This document shows, piece by piece, positions 21,041 through 28,786 of a DNA stretch of 64,000 nucleotides (the first letter of the stretch is position 1; every line of letters starts with the position of its first letter). Below the pieces are notes generated by a model. That model searched no databases. It saw only the letters and a program-made list of their open reading frames with translations, and was not told the DNA's origin. The DNA comes from Breoghania sp037026715 (GTDB lineage Bacteria; Pseudomonadota; Alphaproteobacteria; Rhizobiales; Stappiaceae). The position numbers were made by a program, and so were the translations under genes. The DNA is taken from NCBI RefSeq assembly GCF_037026715.1, contig NZ_JBANCG010000001.1:620001-684000 (forward strand), given 5' to 3'.

Positions 21041-21200
21041 GCCCATCCTTCGAGACGGTGCTGCGCACCTCCTCAGGATGACGTTGTGTATGTTGAGAGT
21101 TTCACGGAAACATCAACACGATAATGTCCTCCCGAGAAGCCTTGCCACCCGCACAACGTCATCCTGAGGAGGCCTGACAAGGCCGTCTCGAAGGATGGGC
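21041..21200. repeat. Family C inverted repeat beside a GIY-YIG gene
   Basis: The left arm (21041-21085) starts CCCATCCTTCGAGACGG and ends TCAGGATGACGTTGT. The right arm (21153-21200) is its inverse and ends TCGAAGGATGGGC. The arms are about 45 bp and the spacer about 67 bp. Further copies are at 46163-46560 and 39308-39580, both interrupted by another repeat. The right arm ends 46 bp before the GIY-YIG start codon. Confidence 0.88.
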
Positions 21201-21246
21201 CGCACGCGTTGTTGCTCCCCCTCTGCATCCCCAGTACTCTCCCTTC

Positions 21247-21555
21247 ATGGGATCGACGGTCTACATCCTGCGCTGTGCGAACGGGAGCTACTACGTCGGT
21301 ATCACCGATCGCGACGTGGAGACGCGGTTCAGCGAGCATCAGCAGGGGCTGCACGATGGATATACAGCCCGCCATCGCCCTCTCGAACTCATCCATTCGG
21401 AATATTACGACACGATCAAGGACGCCATCGCCTGCGAGCGGCGCCTGAAGGGCTGGAGCCGGGCCAAGAAGGAGGCGTGGATCGCCGGGCGGTTCGATCT
21501 GTTGCCGGAGCTGTCGAAGCGCGGTGGAAGGAAGAGGCCGGAGGCGGGGGGATAA
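21247..21555 (+). CDS. GIY-YIG family nuclease, small single-domain type
   Basis: A 102-residue GIY-YIG domain protein, related to UvrC and homing-enzyme nuclease domains. The fold motifs are VYILRCANGSYYVGITD (the GIY...YIG pair reads VYI and YVG), the helix with catalytic-type Arg in VETRFSEHQQG, TARHRPLELIHSEYY, and the conserved Glu in AIACERRLKGW. It carries no DNA-binding partner domain. It sits directly after the inverted repeat at 21041-21200. The cellular role is unknown; association with repeats is discussed as a finding. Confidence 0.87.
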   Translation: MGSTVYILRCANGSYYVGITDRDVETRFSEHQQGLHDGYTARHRPLELIHSEYYDTIKDAIACERRLKGWSRAKKEAWIAGRFDLLPELSKRGGRKRPEAGG

Positions 21556-21612
21556 GACTGCGCAAGCCTCACAGGCTATCCGCCAACACAGACCACGTTG
21601 TGACCGCCCGCC

Positions 21613-22320
21613 TCAGACCGCCACCGTCTCCCCGAAAATCTTCTCGAACTCGCCGCGCAGGATCGAATCGACTTCCGGCATCGTCACCGGCAGGCCGAGG
21701 TCGACCAGACTGGTGACGCCGTGGTCGGTGACGCCGCAGGGCACGATGCCGGAGAAATGTTCCAGATCCGGCTCCACGTTCAGGCTGATGCCGTGGAAGG
21801 TCACCCATTTGCGCACGCGGATGCCGATGGCGGCGATCTTGTCCTCCGCGTCCTGTCCCTTTTCCGGCCGGCGCACCCACACGCCGACGCGGTCGTCGCG
21901 CCGCTCGCCGCGCACGTGGAACTGCCACAGCGTCTGGATCAGCCATTGCTCAAGGCCCGCCACGAAGGCGCGGATATCGGGCTGGCGGCGCTTCAGGTCC
22001 AGCATCACGTAGGCGACGCGCTGGCCGGGCCCGTGATAGGTGAACTGGCCGCCGCGCCCGGTGTGAAAGACCGGAAAACGGTCGGGGGAGACGAGATCTT
22101 CCTCCCGTGCGCTGGTGCCGGCGGTGTAGAGCGGCGGGTGTTCCACGAGCCACACGCGCTCGGGCGCCGTGCCGTCGGCGATGGCGGCGGCGCGCGCCTC
22201 CATGGCGGCAAGGGCTTGCGGATAGGCGACGGGCGCATCCTCGACATGCCATTCCACCGGCGCGGCGCCGGGCTGCGGCAGCATCGAGACGCTCAGCTGG
22301 TCGCGCGTCTCAGTGTTCAT
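21613..22320 (-). CDS. lipB: Octanoyl-ACP:protein N-octanoyltransferase
   Basis: A 235-residue LipB, which transfers octanoate from acyl carrier protein to lipoyl domains as the first step of lipoate synthesis. The family signature GRGGQFTYHGPGQRVAYVML is present in the middle. The catalytic Lys is in IGIRVRKWVTFHG and the catalytic Cys in GIVPCGVTDHGVTSL. Length is normal. It stands alone on the minus strand and is divergent from the fliN-like gene. lipA is not in the window. Confidence 0.94.
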   Translation of the reverse strand: MNTETRDQLSVSMLPQPGAAPVEWHVEDAPVAYPQALAAMEARAAAIADGTAPERVWLVEHPPLYTAGTSAREEDLVSPDRFPVFHTGRGGQFTYHGPGQRVAYVMLDLKRRQPDIRAFVAGLEQWLIQTLWQFHVRGERRDDRVGVWVRRPEKGQDAEDKIAAIGIRVRKWVTFHGISLNVEPDLEHFSGIVPCGVTDHGVTSLVDLGLPVTMPEVDSILRGEFEKIFGETVAV

Positions 22321-22474
22321 GCGTTAATGCCTGTTAACCATTGGGTAACGCTTGACGGGCAAGGTTTCGTTAACGAACCGAACCGGGACCGCGGGTTCCG
22401 CTTCGCCCGAAAGTGTAGGTTCAAGGCAGCCTGCCCATCCATATCGATCGCCTTCATAGGTCCGGATCACCTTC

Positions 22475-22741
22475 ATGACCAGCGTTGACAAGATTTCCGT
22501 TCATATCTCCGTGGTGCTTGGCCGGGCGGAAATGCCGATCCACCAGCTTTTGCGCATGGGCCGCGGCGCGGTCATCGAGCTGGACGTTTCGGAGGAGGAT
22601 GACGTGGAAATTCTGGCCAACGACATTCCCGTCGCGAAGGGGCAGGTGGTGCTGCGCGGCGACCGCATCGGCATCTCGATCACCGAGGTTTTGATGCGCG
22701 CTCCGGAATTCCGTCCACAGGCAGAAAACGCCCGCATCTGA
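22475..22741 (+). CDS. FliN-like SpoA-domain protein
   Basis: An 88-residue protein that is essentially one SpoA (FliN/FliM C-terminal) domain. Matching segments are VHISVVLGRAEMPIHQLLRMGRGAVIELD, VEILANDIPVAKGQVVLRGDRIGISITEV. In the flagellar C-ring FliN binds FliM and carries the switch. Here no flagellar genes lie nearby; the neighbours are lipB and tRNA-Leu. It may be a second fliN copy or a C-ring component located away from the main cluster. The symbol is therefore withheld. Confidence 0.82.
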   Translation: MTSVDKISVHISVVLGRAEMPIHQLLRMGRGAVIELDVSEEDDVEILANDIPVAKGQVVLRGDRIGISITEVLMRAPEFRPQAENARI

Positions 22742-22827
22742 TTTTCGTGAAATGCTTCTTGAACAGGGGCAGGGGGTTTGATACATGGACCTCCGCCGAG
22801 GCCGAGTGCCCCGGCTACCAGTCATGT

Positions 22828-22914
22828 GCGGTCGTGGCGGAATTGGTAGACGCGCAGCGTTGAGGTCGCTGTGGGGTAAAACCCGTGGAAGTTCGAGTCT
22901 TCTCGACCGCACCA
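22828..22914 (+). tRNA. tRNA-Leu (GAG anticodon)
   Basis: An 87-base tRNA with acceptor stem GCGGTCG pairing with CGACCGC, D arm GGCGGAATTGGTAGACGCG, anticodon stem CAGCG-TTGAGGT-CGCTG giving anticodon GAG, a long class II variable arm, and T arm GTTCGAGTC. The 3' CCA is encoded. It is followed within three bases by the hairpin that heads the 140-bp repeats. Confidence 0.96.
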
Positions 22915-22916
22915 CC

Positions 22917-22967
22917 CTTCGCCTGACGGCTTCGGGTGGCACAGCCACCTGGAGCCGTCAGGCGAAG
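22917..22967. repeat. Long perfect-stem hairpin after tRNA-Leu
   Basis: Outer arms CTTCGCCTGACGGCT and AGCCGTCAGGCGAAG pair perfectly over 15 bp, and the inner GGTGGC-ACA-GCCACC adds a second stem. It is the head of the tandem array. Only the first copy keeps the full left arm. Confidence 0.9.
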
Positions 22968-23560
22968 GGTGTCGCCCGTAGCTTTAGCGAAGGGGGACTG
23001 TTTGTATTTCACCTCCGAATATCGCAGAATTTCTGCCTTGGGAAACGGCAGCCTAGGGTCGTGACCGAGCTTCGGGTGGCACAGCCACCTGGAGCCGTCA
23101 GGCGAAGGGTGTCGCCCGTAGCTTTAGCGAAGGGGGACTGTTTGTATTTCGCCTCCGAATATCGCAGAATTTCTGCCTTGGGAAACGGCGGCCTAGGGTC
23201 GTGACCGAGCTTCGGGTGGCACAGCCATCTGGAGCCGTCAGGCGAAGGGTGTCGCCCGTAGCTTTAGCGAAGGGGGACTGTTTGTATTTCGCCTCCGAAT
23301 ATCGCAGAATTTCTGCCTTGGGAAACGGCGGTCTAGGGTCGTGACCGAGCTTCGGGTGGCACAGCCACCTGGAGCCGTCAGGCGAAGGGTGTCGCCCGTA
23401 GCTTTAGCGAAGGGGGACTGTTTGTATTTCGCCTCCGAATATCGCAGAATTTCTGCCTTGGGAAACGGCGGCCTAGGGTCGTGACCGAGCTTCGGGTGGC
23501 ACAGCCACCTGGAGCCGTCAGGCGAAGGGTGTCGCCCGTAGCTTTAGCGAAGGGGGACTG
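22931..23560 (+). repeat. 140-bp tandem repeat, 4.5 copies
   Basis: The unit starts TTCGGGTGGCACAGCCACCT and recurs at 22931, 23071, 23211, 23351 and 23491, an exact 140-bp spacing; the last copy stops after 70 bp at GGGGGACTG. Copies differ by only a few substitutions (for example CACCTCC versus CGCCTCC near position 83 of the unit), so the array is recent or homogenised. The period is not a multiple of three, so it is not coding. The half-copy joins directly to a GIY-YIG reading frame. Confidence 0.95.
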
Positions 23561-23581
23561 CCAATATTCTATGTCTATCTA

Positions 23582-23833
23582 TTGAGAAGCATTTCGTTTC
23601 CGAAGCAGACATATATTGGCTTCACCGCTGATTTGAAGAGACGCGTGGCCGATCATAATTCCGGCTCATCTCCTCACACTTCTAAATTTCGACCATGGAA
23701 ACTCGTCTGCTATCACGCCTTCGACGAGAAGCAGCGTGCGCTCGACTTCGAGAGATATCTGAAATCCGGATCGGGGCAGGCATTCGCAAAGAGGCGTCTG
23801 TGGGAGAACGCTTCCAGACTCCCTTTTGTCTGA
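23582..23833 (+). CDS. GIY-YIG nuclease fused to the repeat array, 5' end in doubt
   Basis: At least 83 residues of a GIY-YIG domain: TYIGFTADLKRRVADHNSGSSPHTSKFRPWKLVCY, then RALDFERYLKSGSGQAFAKRR with the conserved Glu and the family's C-terminal motif. The frame stays open upstream and reads PIFYVYLLRSIS, which is the missing first strand (YVY of the GIY motif), so the real protein starts near 23558. There the codon is CTG, directly after the repeat's GAAGGGGGA; no ATG, GTG or TTG is available before 23582. Either CTG is used or the gene has lost its start to the repeat. It is flanked by direct copies of the repeat head. Confidence 0.65.
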   Translation: MRSISFPKQTYIGFTADLKRRVADHNSGSSPHTSKFRPWKLVCYHAFDEKQRALDFERYLKSGSGQAFAKRRLWENASRLPFV

Positions 23834-23843
23834 CCGATTGCGA

Positions 23844-23884
23844 TTCGGGTGGCACAGCCACCTGAAGCCGTCAGGCGAAGGGTG
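23844..23884 (+). repeat. Downstream copy of the repeat head
   Basis: TTCGGGTGGCACAGCCACCT followed by GAAGCCGTCAGGCGAAGGGTG, the same orientation as the tandem units with one substitution. It lies 10 bases after the GIY-YIG stop, so the gene is bracketed by direct repeats. Confidence 0.88.
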
Positions 23885-23921
23885 AGCCGGACAGACCAAT
23901 GTCCGGCTGTCTTTGCGAAAG

Positions 23922-23952
23922 CGGCGGCCCCCGGGTCGCCTTTTTTGTTTTT
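23922..23952 (+). terminator. Probable rho-independent terminator
   Basis: A GC-rich stem (GGCGGCCCCCGGGTCGCC) followed by TTTTTTGTTTTT. Another hairpin, AGCCGGACA pairing with TGTCCGGCT, lies at about 23885-23908. It would end transcripts from the GIY-YIG/repeat region. Confidence 0.6.
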
Positions 23953-24076
23953 CGATCTCCCATAAAAATGACATCGCCGCACTTCGCCGGTGCGAAAAGA
24001 CTGTTCCTTAAGCGCCGATAATTTCGTAGCTTTTGCGGGCTGGTCCCGACGTCTCGCGATTTTTACCGGCACGTTC

Positions 24077-24121
24077 ATCCCAACTGTAGGCATCCCAACC
24101 GCAGGCAATCCAACCGCAGGA
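24077..24121 (+). repeat. Three 15-bp direct repeats before mgtE
   Basis: ATCCCAACTGTAGGC, ATCCCAACCGCAGGC and AATCCAACCGCAGGA follow one another exactly, ending at the mgtE ribosome binding site (AGGAGA). Confidence 0.8.
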
Positions 24122-24128
24122 GGAGATC

Positions 24129-25544
24129 GTGGCCGAGACCCCACCCGTCGATGCTGCCGTTGCCGATCCCGCGGAAATCGCCTTTCGCGACGAGGACGGC
24201 TACGTCTCCAAGGATTTCGTGGCGCTTGTCGAGGAGGCCGTGGAGGCCGACGACAGGGAGGCCACGCTCGAACTCGCCGGCGACCTGCACGAGGCCGACC
24301 TCGGCGACCTGATCGAGACGCTGCACCCGGAAGACCAGGCCAAGCTCGTCAGCCTGCTGGGCGATGCCTTCGATTTCACCGTTCTCACCGAGCTCGATGA
24401 TTCGGTCCGCGCGCGCCTGCTGGAGGAAATGCCGGCGGGCAATGTGGCGGAAGGCATCGCCGAGCTCGATTCGGACGATGCCGTCTACATTCTGGAAGAC
24501 CTGCCGCAGGAAGACCAGGAAGCGATCCTGCAGGAGCTGAAGCAGTCCGACCGGCTGCAGCTGCGCCGCGCGCTGGATTACCCGGAAGAATCGGCCGGCC
24601 GGCGCATGCAGAGCGACTTCGTCGCCGTGCCGCCGTTCTGGACCGTCGGCCAGACCATCGACTACCTGCGCGAATCGGATGCGCTGCCGGAGGACTTCTA
24701 CCAGATCTACGTCATCGACCCGGGCTTCCGGCTGATGGGCACCGTGGCGCTCGACAAGCTGCTGCGCACCAAGCGCAATGAGCCGATCAGCGGCATCATG
24801 GGCGAGACGATGCACGCGATCAAAGCAACCGAGGATCAGGAGGAGGTGGCGACCACCTTCGAGCGCTACAACCTGATTTCGGCCGCTGTGGTGGACGATT
24901 CGGACCGGCTCGTCGGCGTGCTGACCGTCGACGACATCGTCGACGTCATCCAGGCGGAGGCCGAGGAGGACATCTTCGCGCTGGCCGGTGTGGGCGGCGA
25001 CGCGGAGATTTCCGACAGCATCGTGGAGACGGTGCGCGGGCGTTTCGTGTGGCTGCTGGTCAATCTCGGCACGGCGGTGCTGGCGTCTCTCGTCATCGGC
25101 ATGTTCGACGCGACCATTCAGCAGATGGTGGCGCTCGCGGTGCTGATGCCGATCGTCGCCTCTATGGGCGGCAATGCCGGCACGCAGACCATGACAGTCG
25201 CCGTGCGCGCGCTGGCCACGCGCGATCTGGGCAGTTTCAACACCGTTCGCATCATCGCGCGCGAGACCGCGGTGGGCTTCATCAACGGCGTGCTGTTCGC
25301 CGTGCTGATGGGGCTCGTTGCCGCCCTCTGGTTCGACAACGAACAGATCGGCGGGCTGATCGCGGCCGCCATGGTCATCAACATGGTGGCCGCCGGCATG
25401 GCCGGCATTCTCATCCCGCTGACGCTGGACAGGCTCGACATCGATCCCGCCGTCGCCTCCTCGGTGTTCGTGACGACGGTGACGGATGTGGTGGGCTTCT
25501 TCGCGTTTCTGGGGCTCGCCGCCTGGTGGTTCGGGCTGCACTGA
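24129..25544 (+). CDS. mgtE: MgtE-family magnesium transporter
   Basis: A 471-residue magnesium channel/transporter. The acidic N-terminal superhelical domain (about 1-140) includes ADLGDLIETLHPEDQAKLV. Paired CBS domains (about 145-275) include YVIDPGFRLMGTVALDKLL and VVDDSDRLVGVLTVDDIVDVI and gate the pore by Mg2+ binding. The five-helix pore domain (about 295-471) has the conserved MPIVASMGGNAGTQTMTVAVRALA and ends near TTVTDVVGFFAFLGLA. Start is GTG at 24129 after AGGAGATC. A three-copy 15-bp repeat in the leader could affect expression. Confidence 0.95.
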   Translation: MAETPPVDAAVADPAEIAFRDEDGYVSKDFVALVEEAVEADDREATLELAGDLHEADLGDLIETLHPEDQAKLVSLLGDAFDFTVLTELDDSVRARLLEEMPAGNVAEGIAELDSDDAVYILEDLPQEDQEAILQELKQSDRLQLRRALDYPEESAGRRMQSDFVAVPPFWTVGQTIDYLRESDALPEDFYQIYVIDPGFRLMGTVALDKLLRTKRNEPISGIMGETMHAIKATEDQEEVATTFERYNLISAAVVDDSDRLVGVLTVDDIVDVIQAEAEEDIFALAGVGGDAEISDSIVETVRGRFVWLLVNLGTAVLASLVIGMFDATIQQMVALAVLMPIVASMGGNAGTQTMTVAVRALATRDLGSFNTVRIIARETAVGFINGVLFAVLMGLVAALWFDNEQIGGLIAAAMVINMVAAGMAGILIPLTLDRLDIDPAVASSVFVTTVTDVVGFFAFLGLAAWWFGLH

Positions 25545-25574
25545 GAAAAAGTATCGGTCTGACAAGGAAAACTC

Positions 25575-26003
25575 ATGAGACAGGCACCCAAGATCGGCGG
25601 CATCCTGGAAACGGCGGTCTATGTCGATGACATGGCGGCGGCGCACGCGTTCTATTCCGGCGTGATGGGGCTTGAGCGCATGGTCGAGGGCGACAGGCTC
25701 TCCGCCTACAATGCCGGACCGGCCGAGACGCTGCTGGTGTTTGCGCGCGGCTCGACGGCGGATGACGTGGAAACGCAGGGCGGCATCGTGCCGGGCCATC
25801 ACAGCGAGGGGCCGAGCCACTTCGCCTTCAAGGTCGCGGCCGAAGATCTCGATCCGTGGCGCGCGCATCTTCGCGCCTGCGGGGTCGCGATCACCTCGGA
25901 GGTGACGTGGTCGGCCGGCGGGACGAGCCTCTATCTGGAGGATCCCGACGGCAACGTGCTGGAACTCGCCGCCCCGCCGTTGTGGCCGAATTACGCGGGA
26001 TAG
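25575..26003 (+). CDS. VOC-family (glyoxalase/bleomycin-resistance-like) protein
   Basis: A 142-residue single-module vicinal oxygen chelate protein. The first beta-alpha-beta unit is ILETAVYVDDMAAAHAFYSGVMGLERM and the second contains SHFAFKVAAEDLDPWRAHL and SLYLEDPDGNVLELAAP. Likely metal ligands are His in GPSHFAF and Glu in VLELA. The enzyme reaction is not predictable from fold. It is 30 bp after mgtE with AAGGA before the ATG and could be co-transcribed with mgtE and the next gene. Confidence 0.88.
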   Translation: MRQAPKIGGILETAVYVDDMAAAHAFYSGVMGLERMVEGDRLSAYNAGPAETLLVFARGSTADDVETQGGIVPGHHSEGPSHFAFKVAAEDLDPWRAHLRACGVAITSEVTWSAGGTSLYLEDPDGNVLELAAPPLWPNYAG

Positions 26004-26058
26004 GCCGCTTTGCCGGGCGGGGGAGCGCCCGGAGCGGAGATAATCGGGAGGAGGAGAG

Positions 26059-26505
26059 ATGGCAGGGTTCGAACCGCGCGATGCGGACTGGGAAGCGCGC
26101 GTGCGCGCCAGTTTCGCGCGCCAGCCGTTCATGGAATATCTGGGCGCCGTCATCGCGCATCTGGCGCCGGGCGAGGTCGATCTGGACATGCCGCATGCGC
26201 GCGCCCTTACCCAGCAGCACGGCTATTTCCACGCCGGCTCCACCGCCTCCATAGCCGACAGCGCGGCCGGCTATGCGGCGCTGTCGCTCTATCCGGCCGG
26301 CACCGGGGTTCTGACGAGCGAATACAAGATCAACCTGCTCAACCCGGCGCGCGGGGAAAAGCTTGTTGCCCGCGGACGGGTGGTGAAGCCGGGCCGCACG
26401 CTCACCATCTGCCGCTCCGACGTCTACGGCCTGGAGGCAGGCCGCGAGACCCACGTCGCCACGGGGCTGTTCTCGCTCGTGTGCCTGCCGGGGCTGGCGG
26501 ATTAG
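26059..26505 (+). CDS. PaaI-type hotdog thioesterase
   Basis: A 148-residue hotdog-fold acyl-CoA thioesterase. The family motif appears as LTQQHGYFHAGSTASIADSAAGYAA, with the catalytic-type HG and the conserved acidic residue downstream (Asp in IADSAAGYA). TSEYKINLLNPARGEKLVARGRVVKPGRTL is the next conserved part. GAGGAGAG precedes the ATG. The substrate acyl-CoA is not known. It follows the VOC gene by 55 bp and precedes a repeat region, then ivd. Confidence 0.9.
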   Translation: MAGFEPRDADWEARVRASFARQPFMEYLGAVIAHLAPGEVDLDMPHARALTQQHGYFHAGSTASIADSAAGYAALSLYPAGTGVLTSEYKINLLNPARGEKLVARGRVVKPGRTLTICRSDVYGLEAGRETHVATGLFSLVCLPGLAD

Positions 26506-27261
26506 GGCGGTTCAGGGAGGAGGACGCTCCGGCATTCGTGCTGCGGCCGATGCTTCGGGATGGCCGCTTGCGCGGACGGGCCGGAGGATGGGCTGGAACT
26601 GGTCTCGGGTTGTGCGCCTTCGACCGTTTCCGCCTCATGCCCCTTCGCCGGGTGATGACGATGGAGAGGTCTGAGGGGGGCATAGAATTGAAGGGCCAAG
26701 AAGGCACTTGTGTTTCCCGGGTGGCCGCTCGGGATGACGTTGAGTGTGATGCTGGCGTGGAAATGGCAGCCGGTTGTGGTGCTCTATTCCCTCCGCTCGT
26801 CATTGCCGGCTCAGACCGGCAATCCATGCCGTGATTTCACGGCCCGGCGTAAAGGTGCGTTTTGCCGCCGCTTTAAATGCTCCCCGGGTGGATATTTCAC
26901 GGAATGGATTGCCGGTCGAAGCCGGCAATGACGGGGAGAGTCTGGATGCATCTGACCCGCTACCATTTCCACGCCAGCCTCGGGCAATCCCGCGCAAGGG
27001 GCCATCCCGGATGATCGGCCGTGGCTGGAAGAATTGCGATCTTCTTCCTTCAATCCGCGAAACGATCTGTCTGGCCGCGCGCCGCTTTCGCGCCGTTTCG
27101 CTCAAACCGGCCGGCCCCCTCTTCCGGCGCTTCCACCTGGCGGCATGTTGCTCTAGCTTTCTCCGGAAAATTCCGTAAGGAGAGCCGCCGCAGGCACCGA
27201 GTGTCCTGCGCAAACACATGCACAAGGCGGGCAGGGAGGTCCGCCAGGGAGGAAGAAGAGC
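26506..27261. other. Long non-coding region with repeat remnants
   Basis: About 750 bases upstream of ivd without a supported gene. It contains family B-like fragments (about 26640-26670) and the family F element at 26799-26932. Nothing else is recognised; the ivd promoter must lie here. GGGAGGAAGAAGAG just before 27262 is the ivd ribosome binding site. Confidence 0.7.
26799..26932. repeat. Family F element with terminal inverted repeats
   Basis: Left arm GTCATTGCCGGCTCAGACCG running into GCAATCCAT, and right arm ATGGATTGCCGGTCGAAGCC running into GGCAATGAC, imperfectly inverted over about 28 bp. The 134-bp element has no internal gene. The layout resembles a non-autonomous miniature element. 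Confidence 0.8.
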
Positions 27262-28434
27262 ATGATCCCCAACGCACCCGCCGCGTTCAATTTCAACCTC
27301 GGCGAAACCGCCGACATGCTGCGCGACAGCGTGCTGTCCTTCTCGCAGGACCGCATCGCGCCGCTGGCGGAAAAGATCGACCGCGAGGACTGGTTCCCGC
27401 GCGAGCTGTGGCCGGAAATGGGGGCGCTCGGGCTGCACGGCATCACGGTGGAGGAGGAGTGGGGCGGCGCGGGGCTCGGCTATCTGGAGCATTGCGTGGC
27501 GATGGAGGAGGTGAGCCGGGCGTCCGCCTCGATCGGGCTTTCCTACGGCGCGCATTCCAACCTGTGCGTCAACCAGATGCGGCGCTGGGGCAATGACGAG
27601 CAGAAGAAGCGCTATCTCGGCAAGCTTATCTCCGGAGAGCATCTGGGCGCGCTCGCCATGTCGGAGCCGGGCGCGGGGTCCGACGTCGTCTCCATGAAGC
27701 TCAGGGCGGAGAAAAGGGGCGACCGCTACGTCCTCAACGGCTCCAAGATGTGGATCACCAACGGCCCGCAGGCGGACACGCTGATCGTCTACGCCAAGAC
27801 TGACCCGGCCGCCGGCCCGCGCGGCATCACCGCCTTCATCATCGAGAAGGATTTCCCCGGTTTTTCCGTCGCGCAGAAGCTCGACAAGCTCGGCATGCGC
27901 GGTTCGGAGACAGGGGAACTCGTCTTCCGCGATTGCGAGGTGCCTGAGGAGAACGTGCTCGGCGCGGTCGGCAAGGGCGTCAACATCCTGATGTCGGGGC
28001 TCGACTATGAGCGCGCGGTGCTGGCGGCCGGCTCCATCGGCATCATGCAGGCGGCGATGGACGTGGTGATGCCCTACATCCACGAGCGCGAGCAGTTCGG
28101 GCAGCCGATCGGCACGTTCCAGCTGGTGCAGGGCAAGGTCGCGGACATGTACGTGACGATGAACGCCAGCCGGGCCTATGTCTATGCCGTGGCGCAGGCC
28201 TGCGACCGGGGCGAGACGACGCGTCAGGACGCCGCAGGGGCCATTCTCTATGCCGCGGAAAACGCGACGAAGGTGGCGCTCGACGCGATTCAGCTTCTCG
28301 GCGGCAACGGCTACATCAACGAGTATCCGACCGGCCGGCTTCTGCGCGATGCCAAGCTCTATGAAATCGGTGCGGGAACGAGCGAGATCCGGCGGATGCT
28401 GATCGGGCGCGAGCTGTTCGACGCTTCACGCTAG
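27262..28434 (+). CDS. ivd: Isovaleryl-CoA dehydrogenase
   Basis: A 390-residue acyl-CoA dehydrogenase that oxidises isovaleryl-CoA to 3-methylcrotonyl-CoA in leucine breakdown, using FAD and electron-transfer flavoprotein. FAD-contact motifs are LAMSEPGAGSDVVSMK and WITNGPQADTLIVYAKT. The isovaleryl type is shown by the catalytic Glu in GLDYERAVLAAG, the IVD position, rather than near the C-terminus. The C-terminal motif is QLLGGNGYINEYPTGRLLRDAKLYEIGAGTSEIRR. The pathway partners mccB and mccA are on the same strand at 34.9 and 42.9 kb. Confidence 0.94.
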   Translation: MIPNAPAAFNFNLGETADMLRDSVLSFSQDRIAPLAEKIDREDWFPRELWPEMGALGLHGITVEEEWGGAGLGYLEHCVAMEEVSRASASIGLSYGAHSNLCVNQMRRWGNDEQKKRYLGKLISGEHLGALAMSEPGAGSDVVSMKLRAEKRGDRYVLNGSKMWITNGPQADTLIVYAKTDPAAGPRGITAFIIEKDFPGFSVAQKLDKLGMRGSETGELVFRDCEVPEENVLGAVGKGVNILMSGLDYERAVLAAGSIGIMQAAMDVVMPYIHEREQFGQPIGTFQLVQGKVADMYVTMNASRAYVYAVAQACDRGETTRQDAAGAILYAAENATKVALDAIQLLGGNGYINEYPTGRLLRDAKLYEIGAGTSEIRRMLIGRELFDASR

Positions 28435-28457
28435 GCGCGCGCGAGGGCAGGGATGTG

Positions 28458-28550
28458 GGGTCGGAGCAAGCGAAGGTACCCCCACCCCTGACCCCTCCCC
28501 CTTGAGGGGAGGTCGAACGTTCTCCTCGGTCGCTCGGGTGGGGGAAAAGG
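28458..28550. repeat. Short family A repeat
   Basis: GTCGGAGCAAGCGAAGGTACC and CCCACCCCTGACCCCTCCCC lead into TTGAGGGGAGGTCGAACG and TCGCTCGGGTGGGGG, matching the ends of family A but without the long centre. The surrounding 28435-28786 has no supported gene. Confidence 0.8.
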
Positions 28551-28786
28551 CCGCAGGGCGGAGCCGGCGACATATCCCCGCCGCTGTGCCTGTGCCGCGC
28601 TTGCGCAAGGACCGTCAAAAATCGCCAGGATCCCGCCGGGCACGTGCGCTGAGGAAGGCGCGCCGGCGGGAAGCCGCAACCATCAAGTGATTTGACATTG
28701 TTTCCGGCTTCCGGTCTTTACCCGCAATTGGGGTTGACGGTGGCTCAAGGCTTCCGGGCGCGCTGCCTGGACGCGGGAAGCGTGGC

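Noticed and set aside
22917..23560. CRISPR array
   Set aside because: The units are contiguous 140-bp tandem copies with no unique spacers, and no cas genes are near.
22828..24128. Integrative element using the tRNA-Leu as attachment site
   Set aside because: No integrase, no duplicated tRNA 3' end downstream, and only repeats plus one small nuclease gene; not enough for an island call.
23885..24128. Mg2+-sensing riboswitch upstream of mgtE
   Set aside because: I see no M-box or ykoK-like architecture; the hairpin and T tract look like an ordinary terminator of the upstream region.
24075..26189. Long minus-strand open frame opposite mgtE and the VOC gene
   Set aside because: It spans two good genes, has no recognisable domain, and is rich in His/Arg/Asp as expected for the reverse complement of a GC-rich gene.
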